From the NCBI RefSeq assembly GCF_910589235.1, contig NW_025813667.1, positions 124,001-188,000 of the forward strand: a DNA stretch of 64,000 nt, read 5' to 3'. The notes beneath the pieces were generated by a model. That model ran no database searches. It saw nothing but the letters and a program-made list of their open reading frames with translations, and was not told the origin of the DNA. The stretch is from Vespa crabro. Its lineage: Eukaryota > Arthropoda > Insecta > Hymenoptera > Vespidae. Below, in pieces: positions 1 through 11,364 of the stretch. The translations under genes and the position numbers were made by a program. The first letter of the stretch is position 1. Each line of letters opens with the position of its first letter.

Positions 1-121
1 TTATTAAAGATTTCACGATTTTATCTTCGCATATACCGAAATTCGCGTATGTCGATTACGTTTTTCGACAATTATCATATGAAAACGCGTATTTAAACAT
101 AGTAAAAACGTTATATTCTTG

Positions 122-154
122 TTATATTCTTTATTCTGCATCGATAGAATATAA
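122..154. other. Inverted repeat with alternative hairpins (shown in unit 1)
   Basis: TTATATTCT (122-130) pairs with AGAATATAA (146-154), giving a 9-bp stem with a 15-base loop. An alternative shorter stem uses ATTCT (133-137) with AGAAT (146-150) and encloses an 8-base loop carrying the palindrome ATCGAT (140-145). The left arm is itself the second copy of an 11-base direct repeat (111-121 and 122-132). Two of the commonest polymorphic sites of the array fall here: site 137, which occurs as T, A or C, and site 145, T or C. Changes at 137 break the short stem but not the long one. Any structural role is inferred. Confidence 0.6.
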
Positions 155-186
155 AATCATTGAAATTGAACGAGATTTCAAGTTTT

Positions 187-233
187 CGTTTTTCGACGAT
201 ACGCGTATATGAGCGAAAAATCGTATATACGAT
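187..233. other. Dyad-rich core of the monomer (shown in unit 1)
   Basis: Three symmetric elements are packed together. TTTTTCG (189-195) and CGAAAAA (214-220) form a 7-bp inverted repeat. Its 18-base loop contains the 10-bp palindrome ATACGCGTAT (199-208). The right arm runs directly into the 14-bp perfect palindrome ATCGTATATACGAT (220-233). The 14-bp palindrome is intact in nearly all copies; by eye it is broken only near 5689, 12510, 25115, 50359 and 54451. This could be a site for a dimeric DNA-binding protein or could extrude as a cruciform. Both are inference; short palindromes are also expected to some degree in AT-rich DNA. Confidence 0.7.
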
Positions 234-303
234 ATGAAAGAATGTTAAAAACTTTGATTCCAATATAAAATAGATGTTTGATCTTATGAAATGCAATGTT
301 CTG

Positions 304-311
304 AATCGATT
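304..311. other. AATCGATT palindrome of the monomer (shown in unit 1)
   Basis: This is a perfect 8-bp palindrome and the only CpG in the last 110 bases of the monomer. It lies upstream of the tract CTGTGGCACAAG, one of the least AT-rich stretches of the unit. Changes near it are rare (for example 62720, where the next T is C). It could be a protein-binding site, but chance symmetry in AT-rich sequence is equally possible. Confidence 0.4.
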
Positions 312-3300
312 GGTAACATTTTTCTAACTGTGGCACAAGTATTATTAAAGATTTCACGATTTTATCTTCGCATATACCGAAATTCGCGTATGTCGATTAC
401 GTTTTTCGACAATTATCATATGAAAACGCGTATTTAAACATATTAAAAACGTTATATTCTTGTTATATTCTTTATTCTGCATCGATAGAATATAAAATCA
501 TTGAAATTGAACGAGATTTCAAGTTTTCGTTTTTCGACGATACGCGTATATGAGCGAAAAATCGTATATACGATATGAAAGAATGTTAAAAACTTTGATT
601 CCAATATAAAATAGATGTTTGATCTTATGAAATGCAATGTTCTGAATCGATTGGTAACATTTTTCTAACTGTGGCACAAGTATTATTAAAGATTTCACGA
701 TTTTATCTTCGCATATACCGAAATTCGCGTATGTCGATTACGTTTTTTGACAATTATCATATGAAAACGCGTATTTAAACATAGTAAAAACGTTATATTC
801 TTGTTATATTCTTTATTCTGCATCGATAGAATATAAAATCATTGAAATTGAACGAGATTTCAAGTTTTCGTTTTTCGACGTTACGCGTATATGAGCGAAA
901 AATCGTATATACGATATGAAAGAATGTTAAAAACTTTGATTCCAATATAAAATAGATGTTTGATCTTATGAAATGCAATGTTCTGAATCGATTGGTAACA
1001 TTTTTCTAACTGTGGCACAAGTTTTATTAAAGATTTCACGATTTTATCTTCGCATATACCGAAATTCGCGTATGTCGATTACGTTTTTCGACAATTATCA
1101 TATGAAAACGCGTATTTAAACATAGTAAAAACGTTATATTCTTGTTATATTCTTTATTCTGCATCGATAGAATATAAAATCATTGAAATTGAACGAGATT
1201 TCAAGTTTTCGTTTTTCGACGATACGCGTATATGAGCGAAAAATCGTATATACGATATGAAAGAATGTTAAAAACTTTGATTCCAATATAAAATAAATGT
1301 TTGATCTTATGAAATGCAATGTTCTGAATCGATTGGTAACATTTTTGTAACTGTGGCACAAGTATTATTAAAGATTTCACGATTTTATCTTCGCATATAC
1401 CGAAATTCGCGTATGTCGATTACGTTTTTCGACAATTATCATATGAAAACGCGTATTTAAACATATTAAAAACGTTATATTCTTGTTATATTCTTTATTC
1501 TGCATCGATAGAATATAAAATCATTGAAATTGAACGAGATTTCAAGTTTTCGTTTTTCGACGATACGCGTATATGAGCGAAAAATCGTATATACGATATG
1601 AAAGAATGTTAAAAACTTTGATTCCAATATAAAATAGATGTTTGATCTTATGAAATGCAATGTTCTGAATCGATTGGTAACATTTTTCTAACTGTGGCAC
1701 AAGTATTATTAAAGATTTCACGATTTTATCTTCGCATATACCGAAATTCGCGTATGTCGATTACGTTTTTCGACAATTATCATATGAAAACGCGTATTTA
1801 AACATATTAAAAACGTTATATTCTTGTTATATTCTTTATTCTGCATCGATAGAATATAAAATCATTGAAATTGAACGAGATTTCAAGTTTTCGTTTTTCG
1901 ACGATACGCGTATATGAGCGAAAAATCGTATATACGATATGAAAGAATGTTAAAAACTTTGATTCCAATATAAAATAGATGTTTGATCTTATGAAATGCA
2001 ATGTTCTGAATCGATTGGTAACATTTTTCTAACTGTGGCACAAGTATTATTAAAGATTTCACGATTTTATCTTCGCATATACCGAAATTCGCGTATGTCG
2101 ATTAGGTTTTTCGACAATTATCATATGAAAACGCGTATTTAAACATATTAAAAACGTTATATTCTTGTTATATTCTTTATTCTGCATCGATAGAATATAA
2201 AATCATTGAAATTGAACGAGATTTCAAGTTTTCGTTTTTCGACGATACGCGTATATGAGCGAAAAATCGTATATACGATATGAAAGAATGTTAAAAACTT
2301 TGATTCCAATATAAAATAGATGTTTGATCTTATGAAATGCAATGTTCTGAATCGATTGGTAACATTTTTCTAACTGTGGCACAAGTATTATTAAAGATTT
2401 CACGATTTTATCTTCGCATATACCGAAATTCGCGTATGTCGATTACGTTTTTCGACAATTATCATATGAAAACGCGTATTTAAACATATTAAAAACGTTA
2501 TATTCTTGTTATATTCTTTATTCTGCATCGATAGAATATAAAATCATTGAAATTGAACGAGATTTCATGTTTTCGTTTTTCGACGATACGCGTATATGAG
2601 CGAAAAATCGTATATACGATATGAAAGAATGTTAAAAACTTTGATTCCAATATAAAATAGATGTTTGATCTTATGAAATGCAATGTTCTGAATCGATTGG
2701 TAACATTTTTCTAACTGTGGCACAAGTATTATTAAAGATTTCACGATTTTATCTTCGCATATACCGAAATTCGCGTATGTCGATTACGTTTTTCGACAAT
2801 TATCATATGAAAACGCGTATTTAAACATAGTAAAAACGTTATATTCTTGTTATATTCTTTATTCTGCATCGATAGAATATAAAATCATTGAAATTGAACG
2901 AGATTTCAAGTTTTCGTTTTTCGACGATACGCGTATATGAGCGAAAAATCGTATATACGATATGAAAGAATGTTAAAAACTTTGATTCCAATATAAAATA
3001 GATGTTTGATCTTATGAAATGCAATGTTCTGAATCGATTGGTAACATTTTTCTAACTGTGGCACAAGTTTTATTAAAGATTTCACGATTTTATCTTCGCA
3101 TATACCGAAATTCGCGTATGTCGATTACGTTTTTCGACAATTATCATATGAAAACGCGTATTTAAACATAGTAAAAACGTTATATTCTTGTTATATTCTT
3201 TATTCTGCATCGATAGAATATAAAATCATTGAAATTGAACGAGATTTCAAGTTTTCGTTTTTCGACGATACGCGTATATGAGCGAAAAATCGTATATACG

Positions 3301-5907
3301 ATATGAAAGAATGTTAAAAACTTTGATTCCAATATAAAATAGATGTTTGATCTTATGAAATGCAATGTTCTGAATCGATTGGTAACATTTTTCTAACTGT
3401 GGCACAAGTATTATTAAAGATTTCACGATTTTATCTTCGCATATACCGAAATTCGCGTATGTCGATTACGTTTTTCGACAATTATCATATGAAAACGCGT
3501 ATTTAAACATATTAAAAACGTTATATTCTTGTTATATTCTTTATTCTGCATCGATAGAATATAAAATCATTGAAATTGAACGAGATTTCAAGTTTTCGTT
3601 TTTCGACGATACGCGTATATGAGCGAAAAATCGTATATACGATATGAAAGAATGTTAAAAACTTTGATTCCAATATAAAATAGATGTTTGATCTTATGAA
3701 ATGCAATGTTCTGAATCGATTGGTAACATTTTTCTAACTGTGGCACAAGTATTATTAAAGATTTCACGATTTTATCTTCGCATATACCGAAATTCGCGTA
3801 TGTCGATTACGTTTTTCGACAATTATCATATGAAAACGCGTATTTAAACATAGTAAAAACGTTATATTCTTGTTATATTCTTTATTCTGCATCGATAGAA
3901 TATAAAATCATTGAAATTGAACGAGATTTCAAGTTTTCGTTTTTCGACGATACGCGTATATGAGCGAAAAATCGTATATACGATATGAAAGAATGTTAAA
4001 AACTTTGATTCCAATATAAAATAGATGTTTGATCTTATGAAATGCAATGTTCTGAATCGATTGGTAACATTTTTCTAACTGTGGCACAAGTATTATTAAA
4101 GATTTCACGATTTTATCTTCGCATATACCGAAATTCGCGTATGTCGATTACGTTTTTCGACAATTATCATATGAAAACGCGTATTTAAACATAGTAAAAA
4201 CGTTATATTCTTGTTATATTCTTTATTCTGCATCGATAGAATATAAAATCATTGAAATTGAACGAGATTTCAAGTTTTCGTTTTTCGACGATACGCGTAT
4301 ATGAGCGAAAAATCGTATATACGATATGAAAGAATGTTAAAAACTTTGATTCCAATATAAAATAGATGTTTGATCTTATGAAATGCAATGTTCTGAATCG
4401 ATTGGTAACGTTTTTCTAACTGTGGCACAAGTATTATTAAAGATTTCACGATTTTATCTTCGCATATACCGAAATTCGCGTATGTCGATTACGTTTTTCG
4501 ACAATTATCATATGAAAACGCGTATTTAAACATAGTAAAAACGTTATATTCTTGTTATATTCTTTATTCTGCATCGATAGAATATAAAATCATTGAAATT
4601 GAACGAGATTTCAAGTTTTCGTTTTTCGACGATACGCGTATATGAGCGAAAAATCGTATATACGATATGAAAGAATGTTAAAAACTTTGATTCCAATATA
4701 AAATAGATGTTTGATCTTATGAAATGCAATGTTCTGAATCGATTGGTAACATTTTTCTAACTGTGGCACAAGTATTATTAAAGATTTCACGATTTTATCT
4801 TCGCATATACCGAAATTCGCGTATGTCGATTACGTTTTTCGACAATTATCATATGAAAACGCGTATTTAAACATAGTAAAAACGTTATATTCTTGTTATA
4901 TTCTTTATTCTGCATCGATAGAATATAAAATCATTGAAATTGAACGAGATTTCAAGTTTTCGTTTTTCGACGATACGCGTATATGAGCGAAAAATCGTAT
5001 ATACGATATGAAAGAATGTTAAAAACTTTGATTCCAATATAAAATAGATGTTTGATCTTATGAAATGCAATGTTCTGAATCGATTGGTAACATTTTTCTA
5101 ACTGTGGCACAAGTATTATTAAAGATTTCACGATTTTATCTTCGCATATACCGAAATTCGCGTATGTCGATTACGTTTTTCGACAATTATCATATGAAAA
5201 CGCGTATTTAAACATAGTAAAAACGTTATATTCTTGTTATATTCTTTATTCTGCATCGATAGAATATAAAATCATTGAAATTGAACGAGATTTCAAGTTT
5301 TCGTTTTTCGACGATACGCGTATATGAGCGAAAAATCGTATATACGATATGAAAGAATGTTAAAAACTTTGATTCCAATATAAAATAGATGTTTGATCTT
5401 ATGAAATGCAATGTTCTGAATCGATTGGTAACATTTTTCTAACTGTGGCACAAGTATTATTAAAGATTTCACGATTTTATCTTCGCATATACCGAAATTC
5501 GCGTATGTCGATTACGTTTTTCGACAATTATCATATGAAAACGCGTATTTAAACATAGTAAAAACGTTATATTCTTGTTATATTCTTTATTCTGCATCGA
5601 TAGAATATAAAATCATTGAAATTGAACGAGATTTCAAGTTTTCGTTTTTCGACGATACGCGTATATGAGCGAAAAATCGTATATACGTTATGAAAGAATG
5701 TTAAAAACTTTGATTCCAATATAAAATAGATGTTTGATCTTATGAAATGCAATGTTCTGAATCGATTGGTAACATTTTTCTAACTGTGGCACAAGTATTA
5801 TTAAAGATTTCACGATTTTATCTTCGCATATACCGAAATTCGCGTATGTCGATTACGTTTTTCGACAATTATCATATGAAAACGCGTATTTAAACATAGT
5901 AAAAACG

Positions 5908-7117
5908 TTATATTCTTGTTATATTCTTTATTCTGCATCGATAGAATATAAAATCATTGAAATTGAACGAGATTTCAAGTTTTCGTATTTCGACGATACG
6001 CTTATATGAGCGAAAAATCGTATATACGATATGAAAGAATGTTAAAAACTTTGATTCCAATATAAAATAGATGTTTGATCTTATGAAATGCAATGTTCTG
6101 AATCGATTGGTAACATTTTTCTAACTGTGGCACAAGTATTATTAAAGATTTCACGATTTTATCTTCGCATATACCGAAATTCGCGTATGTCGATTACGTT
6201 TTTCGACAATTATCATATGAAAACGCGTATTTAAACATATTAAAAACGTTATATTCTTGTTATATTCTTTATTCTGCATCGATAGAATATAAAATCATTG
6301 AAATTGAACGAGATTTCAAGTTTTCGTTTTTCGACGATACGCGTATATGAGCGAAAAATCGTATATACGATATGAAAGAATGTTAAAAACTTTGATTCCA
6401 ATATAAAATAGATGTTTGATCTTATGAAATGCAATGTTCTGAATCGATTGGTAACATTTTTCTAACTGTGGCACAAGTATTATTAAAGATTTCACGATTT
6501 TATCTTCGCATATACCGAAATTCGCTTATGTCGATTACGTTTTTCGACAATTATCATATGAAAACGCGTATTTAAACATAGTAAAAACGTTATATTCTTG
6601 TTATATTCTTTATTCTGCATCGATAGAATATAAAATCATTGAAATTGAACGAGATTTCAAGTTTTCGTTTTTCGACGATACGCGTATATGAGCGAAAAAT
6701 CGTATATACGATATGAAAGAATGTTAAAAACTTTGATTCCAATATAAAATAGATGTTTGATCTTATGAAATGCAATGTTCTGAATCGATTGGTAACATTT
6801 TTCTAACTGTGGCACAAGTATTATTAAAGATTTCACGATTTTATCTTCGCATATACCGAAATTCGCGTATGTCGATTACGTTTTTTCGACAATTATCATA
6901 TGAAAACGCGTATTTAAACATAGTAAAAACGTTATATTCTTGTTATATTCTTTATTCTGCATCGATAGAATATAAAATCATTGAAATTGAACGAGATTTC
7001 AAGTTTTTGTATTTCGACGATACGCTTATATGAGCGAAAAATCGTATATACGATATGAAAGAATGTTAAAAACTTTGATTCCAATATAAAATAGATGTTT
7101 GATCTTATGAAATGCAA
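5908..7117. repeat. Three-unit-offset duplication with 193/204 variants
   Basis: The units around 5987-6003 and around 7011-7027 share two linked substitutions, CGTATTTCGAC in place of CGTTTTTCGAC and ACGCTTATA in place of ACGCGTATA. They are three monomers apart. The second copy has an extra C-to-T change next to it (GTTTTTGTA). The ACGCTTATA change also appears alone near 12822. Between the two copies, unit 21 gained one T. Confidence 0.75.
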
Positions 7118-7162
7118 TGTTCTGAATCGATTGGTAACATTTTTCTAACTGTGGCACAAGTA
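6821..7162. repeat. 342-base monomer (unit 21), T-run expansion
   Basis: The T run at site 61 is six bases long (6881-6886) instead of five, making the unit 342 bases and shifting all later unit starts by one. It is the first length variant in the window. Confidence 0.9.
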
Positions 7163-8977
7163 TTATTAAAGATTTCACGATTTTATCTTCGCATATACCG
7201 AAATTCGCGTATGTCGATTACGTTTTTCGACAATTATCATATGAAAACGCGTATTTAAACATAGTAAAAACGTTATATTCTTGTTATATTCTTTATTCTG
7301 CATCGATAGAATATAAAATCATTGAAATTGAACGAGATTTCAAGTTTTCGTTTTTCGACGATACGCGTATATGAGCGAAAAATCGTATATACGATATGAA
7401 AGAATGTTAAAAACTTTGATTCCAATATAAAATAGATGTTTGATCTTATGAAATGCAATGTTCTGAATCGATTGGTAACATTTTTCTAACTGTGGCACAA
7501 GTATTATTAAAGATTTCACGATTTTATCTTCGCATATACCGAAATTCGCGTATGTCGATTACGTTTTTCGACAATTATCATATGAAAACGCGTATATAAA
7601 CATAGTAAAAACGTTATATTCTTGTTATATTCTTTATTCTGCATCGATAGAATATAAAATCATTGAAATTGAACGAGATTTCAAGTTTTCGTTTTTCGAC
7701 GATACGCGTATATGAGCGAAAAATCGTATATACGATATGAAAGAATGTTAAAAACTTTGATTCCAATATAAAATAGATGTTTGATCTTATGAAATGCAAT
7801 GTTCTGAATCGATTGGTAACATTTTTCTAACTGTGGCACAAGTATTATTAAAGATTTCACGATTTTATCTTCGCATATACCGAAATTCGCGTATGTCGAT
7901 TACGTTTTTCGACAATTATCATATGAAAACGCGTATTTAAACATAGTAAAAACGTTATATTCTTGTTATATTCTTTATTCTGCATCGATAGAATATAAAA
8001 TCATTGAAATTGAACGAGATTTCAAGTTTTCGTTTTTCGACGATACGCGTATATGAGCGAAAAATCGTATATACGATATGAAAGAATGTTAAAAACTTTG
8101 ATTCCAATATAAAATAGATGTTTGATCTTATGAAATGCAATGTTCTGAATCGATTGGTAACATTTTTCTAACTGTGGCACAAGTATTATTAAAGATTTCA
8201 CGATTTTATCTTTGCATATACCGAAATTCGCGTATATCGATTACGTTTTTCGACAATTATCATATGAAAACGCGTATTTAAACATAGTAAAAACGTTATA
8301 TTCTTGTTATATTCTTTATTCTGCATCGATAGAATATAAAATCATTGAAATTGAACGAGATTTCAAGTTTTCGTTTTTCGACGATACGCGTATATGAGCG
8401 AAAAATCGTATATACGATATGAAAGAATGTTAAAAACTTTGATTCCAATATAAAATAGATGTTTGATCTTATGAAATGCAATGTTCTGAATCGATTGGTA
8501 ACATTTTTCTAACTGTGGCACAAGTATTATTAAAGATTTCACGATTTTATCTTCGCATATACCGAAATTCGCGTATGTCGATTACGTTTTTCGACAATTA
8601 TCATATGAAAACGCGTATTTAAACATAGTAAAAACGTTATATTCTTGTTATATTCTTTATTCTGCATCGATAGAATATAAAATCATTGAAATTGAACGAG
8701 ATTTCAAGTTTTCGTTTTTCGACGATACGCGTATATGAGCGAAAAATCGTATATACGATATGAAAGAATGTTAAAAACTTTGATTCCAATATAAAATAGA
8801 TGTTTGATCTTATGAAATGCAATGTTCTGAATCGATTGGTAACATTTTTCTAACTGTGGCACAAGTATTATTAAAGATTTCACGATTTTATCTTCGCATA
8901 TACCGAAATTCGCGTATGTCGATTACGTTTTTCGACAATTATCATATGAAAACGCGTATTTAAACATAGTAAAAACG

Positions 8978-10000
8978 TTATATTCTTGTTATATTCTTTA
9001 TTCTGCATCGACAGAATATAAAATCATTGAAATTGAACGAGATTTCAAGTTTTCGTTTTTCGACGATACGCGTATATGAGCGAAAAATCGTATATACGAT
9101 ATGAAAGAATGTTAAAAACTTTGATTCCAATATATAATAGATGTTTGATCTTATGAAATGCAATGTTCTGAATCGATTGGTAACATTTTTCTAACTGTGG
9201 CACAAGTATTATTAAAGATTTTACGATTTTATCTTCGCATATACCGAAATTCGCGTATGTCGATTACGTTTTTCGGCAATTATCATATGAAAACGCGTAT
9301 TTAAACATAGTAAAAACGTTATATTCTTGTTATATTCTTTATTCTGCATCGATAGAATATAAAATCATTGAAATTGAACGAGATTTCAAGTTTTCGTTTT
9401 TCGACGATACGCGTATATGAGCGAAAAATCGTATATACGATATGAAAGAATGTTAAAAACTTTGATTCCAATATAAAATAGATGTTTGATCTTATGAAAT
9501 GCAATGTTCTGAATCGATTGGTAACATTTTTCTAACTGTGGCACAAGTATTATTAAAGATTTCACGATTTTATCTTCGCATATACCGAAATTCGCGTATG
9601 TCGATTACGTTTTTCGACAATTATCATATGAAAACGCGTATTTAAACATAGTAAAAACGTTATATTCTTGTTATATTCTTTATTCTGCATCGACAGAATA
9701 TAAAATCATTGAAATTGAACGAGATTTCAAGTTTTCGTTTTTCGACGATACGCGTATATGAGCGAAAAATCGTATATACGATATGAAAGAATGTTAAAAA
9801 CTTTGATTCCAATATAAAATAGATGTTTGATCTTATGAAATGCAATGTTCTGAATCGATTGGTAACATTTTTCTAACTGTGGCACAAGTATTATTAAAGA
9901 TTTTACGATTTTATCTTCGCATATACCGAAATTCGCGTATGTCGATTACGTTTTTCGGCAATTATCATATGAAAACGCGTATTTAAACATAGTAAAAACG
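8978..10000. repeat. Dimeric duplication carrying 145C, 14T and 68G
   Basis: Near 9011 the sequence reads GCATCGACAG (145 T to C); the next unit carries GATTTTACG (14 C to T) and TTTTTCGGC (68 A to G) near 9221 and 9275. The same trio recurs two units later near 9693, 9903 and 9957. The three changes span the unit boundary and travel together, so the pair arose by duplication of a two-monomer segment. The first copy also has a private change near 9133 (TATATAATAG). Confidence 0.8.
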
Positions 10001-11364
10001 TTATATTCTTGTTATATTCTTTATTCTGCATCGATAGAATATAAAATCATTGAAATTGAACGAGATTTCAAGTTTTCGTTTTTCGACGATACGCGTATAT
10101 GAGCGAAAAATCGTATATACGATATGAAAGAATGTTAAAAACTTTGATTCCAATATAAAATAGATGTTTGATCTTATGAAATGCAATGTTCTGAATCGAT
10201 TGGTAACATTTTTCTAACTGTGGCACAAGTATTATTAAAGATTTCACGATTTTATCTTCGCATATACCGAAATTCGCGTATGTCGATTACGTTTTTCGAC
10301 AATTATCATATGAAAACGCGTATTTAAACATAGTAAAAACGTTATATTCTTGTTATATTCTTTATTCTGCATCGATAGAATATAAAATCATTGAAATTGA
10401 ACGAGATTTCAAGTTTTCGTTTTTCGACGATACGCGTATATGAGCGAAAAATCGTATATACGATATGAAAGAATGTTAAAATCTTTGATTCCAATATAAA
10501 ATAGATGTTTGATCTTATGAAATGCAATGTTCTGAATCGATTGGTAACATTTTTCTAACTGTGGCACAAGTATTATTAAAGATTTCACGATTTTATCTTC
10601 GCATATACCGAAATTCGCGTATGTCGATTACGTTTTTCGACAATTATCATATGAAAACGCGTATTTAAACATAGTAAAAACGTTATATTCTTGTTATATT
10701 CTTTATTCTGCATCGATAGAATATAAAATCATTGAAATTGAACGAGATTTCAAGTTTTCGTTTTTCGACGATACGCGTATATGAGCGAAAAATCGTATAT
10801 ACGATATGAAAGAATGTTAAAAACTTTGATTCCAATATAAAATAGATGTTTGATCTTATGAAATGCAATGTTCTGAATCGATTGGTAACATTTTTCTAAC
10901 TGTGGCACAAGTATTATTAAAGATTTCACGATTTTATCTTCGCATATACCGAAATTCGCGTATGTCGATTACGTTTTTCGACAATTATCATATGAAAACG
11001 CGTATTTAAACATAGTAAAAACGTTATATTCTTGTTATATTCTTTATTCTGCATCGATAGAATATAAAATCATTGAAATTGAACGAGATTTCAAGTTTTC
11101 GTTTTTCGACGATACGCGTATATGAGCGAAAAATCGTATATACGATATGAAAGAATGTTAAAAACTTTGATTCCAATATAAAATAGATGTTTGATCTTAT
11201 GAAATGCAATGTTCTGAATCGATTGGTAACATTTTTCTAACTGTGGCACAAGTATTATTAAAGATTTCACGATTTTATCTTCGCATATACCGAAATTCGC
11301 GTATGTCGATTACGTTTTTCGACAATTATCATATGAAAACGCGTATTTAAACATAGTAAAAACG

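Larger units (their letters stand above)
1..341. repeat. Reference monomer (unit 1) used for site numbering
   Basis: Unit 1 matches the majority base at essentially every site, so it serves as the ruler. It opens with TTATTAAAGATTTCACG and ends with GTGGCACAAGTA; the choice of start is arbitrary because the array has no visible edge. The motif CGCGTAT occurs three times (sites 44-50, 86-92 and 202-208) and CGTTTTTCGAC twice (sites 59-69 and 187-197). A decamer TTATATTCTT is repeated directly at 111-120 and 122-131. Short palindromes are TCATATGA (75-82), ATACGCGTAT (199-208), ATCGTATATACGAT (220-233) and AATCGATT (304-311). Nearly half of all cytosines lie in CpG. The segment 241-300 has no CpG at all, while 1-60 has seven and 181-240 has eight. 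Confidence 0.97.
1..6500. repeat. Left subfamily segment marked by 102T and 341T
   Basis: Units in this segment alternate between the consensus CATAGTAAA and a variant CATATTAAA (site 102 G to T). The variant is in the units whose stretch near 442, 1465, 1806, 2147, 2488, 3511 and 6240 reads so. I did not see 102T again to the right. A second marker, 341T (AAGTTTTATT), is at about 1022 and 3068, exactly six units apart; elsewhere it appears only near 55242. The order of 102G, 341T, 102G, 102T units around 793-1500 is repeated around 2839-3530, so a block of at least two units was duplicated at a six-unit offset. Private substitutions include 734, 882, 1294, 1347, 2104 and 2568. Confidence 0.8.

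Noticed and set aside
187..203. CENP-B box
   Set aside because: The TTTCGTTTTTCG region resembles the start of the CENP-B box only loosely and lacks the conserved GGAA and CGGGA elements.
220..233. Promoter or origin activity at the TATA-containing palindrome
   Set aside because: TATA-like strings are common in DNA of 71% A+T, and nothing else here points to transcription or replication initiation.
111..296. A 61-codon minus-strand reading frame repeated once in most monomers
   Set aside because: It opens with TTG rather than ATG, so it depends on a bacterial-style start that does not fit a eukaryotic satellite. Monomer length is not a multiple of three, so it cannot run on into the next copy. 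Variant 137A turns a codon into TGA in eight units, and substitutions hit all codon positions without bias that I can see. It is better explained as one open frame in a multiplied sequence.
6770..7033. Plus-strand 87-codon frames (also near 46325, 57580, 59289 and 61678)
   Set aside because: They appear only where a one-base insertion in a T or A run shifts the register and joins two frames. They have no independent support as genes.
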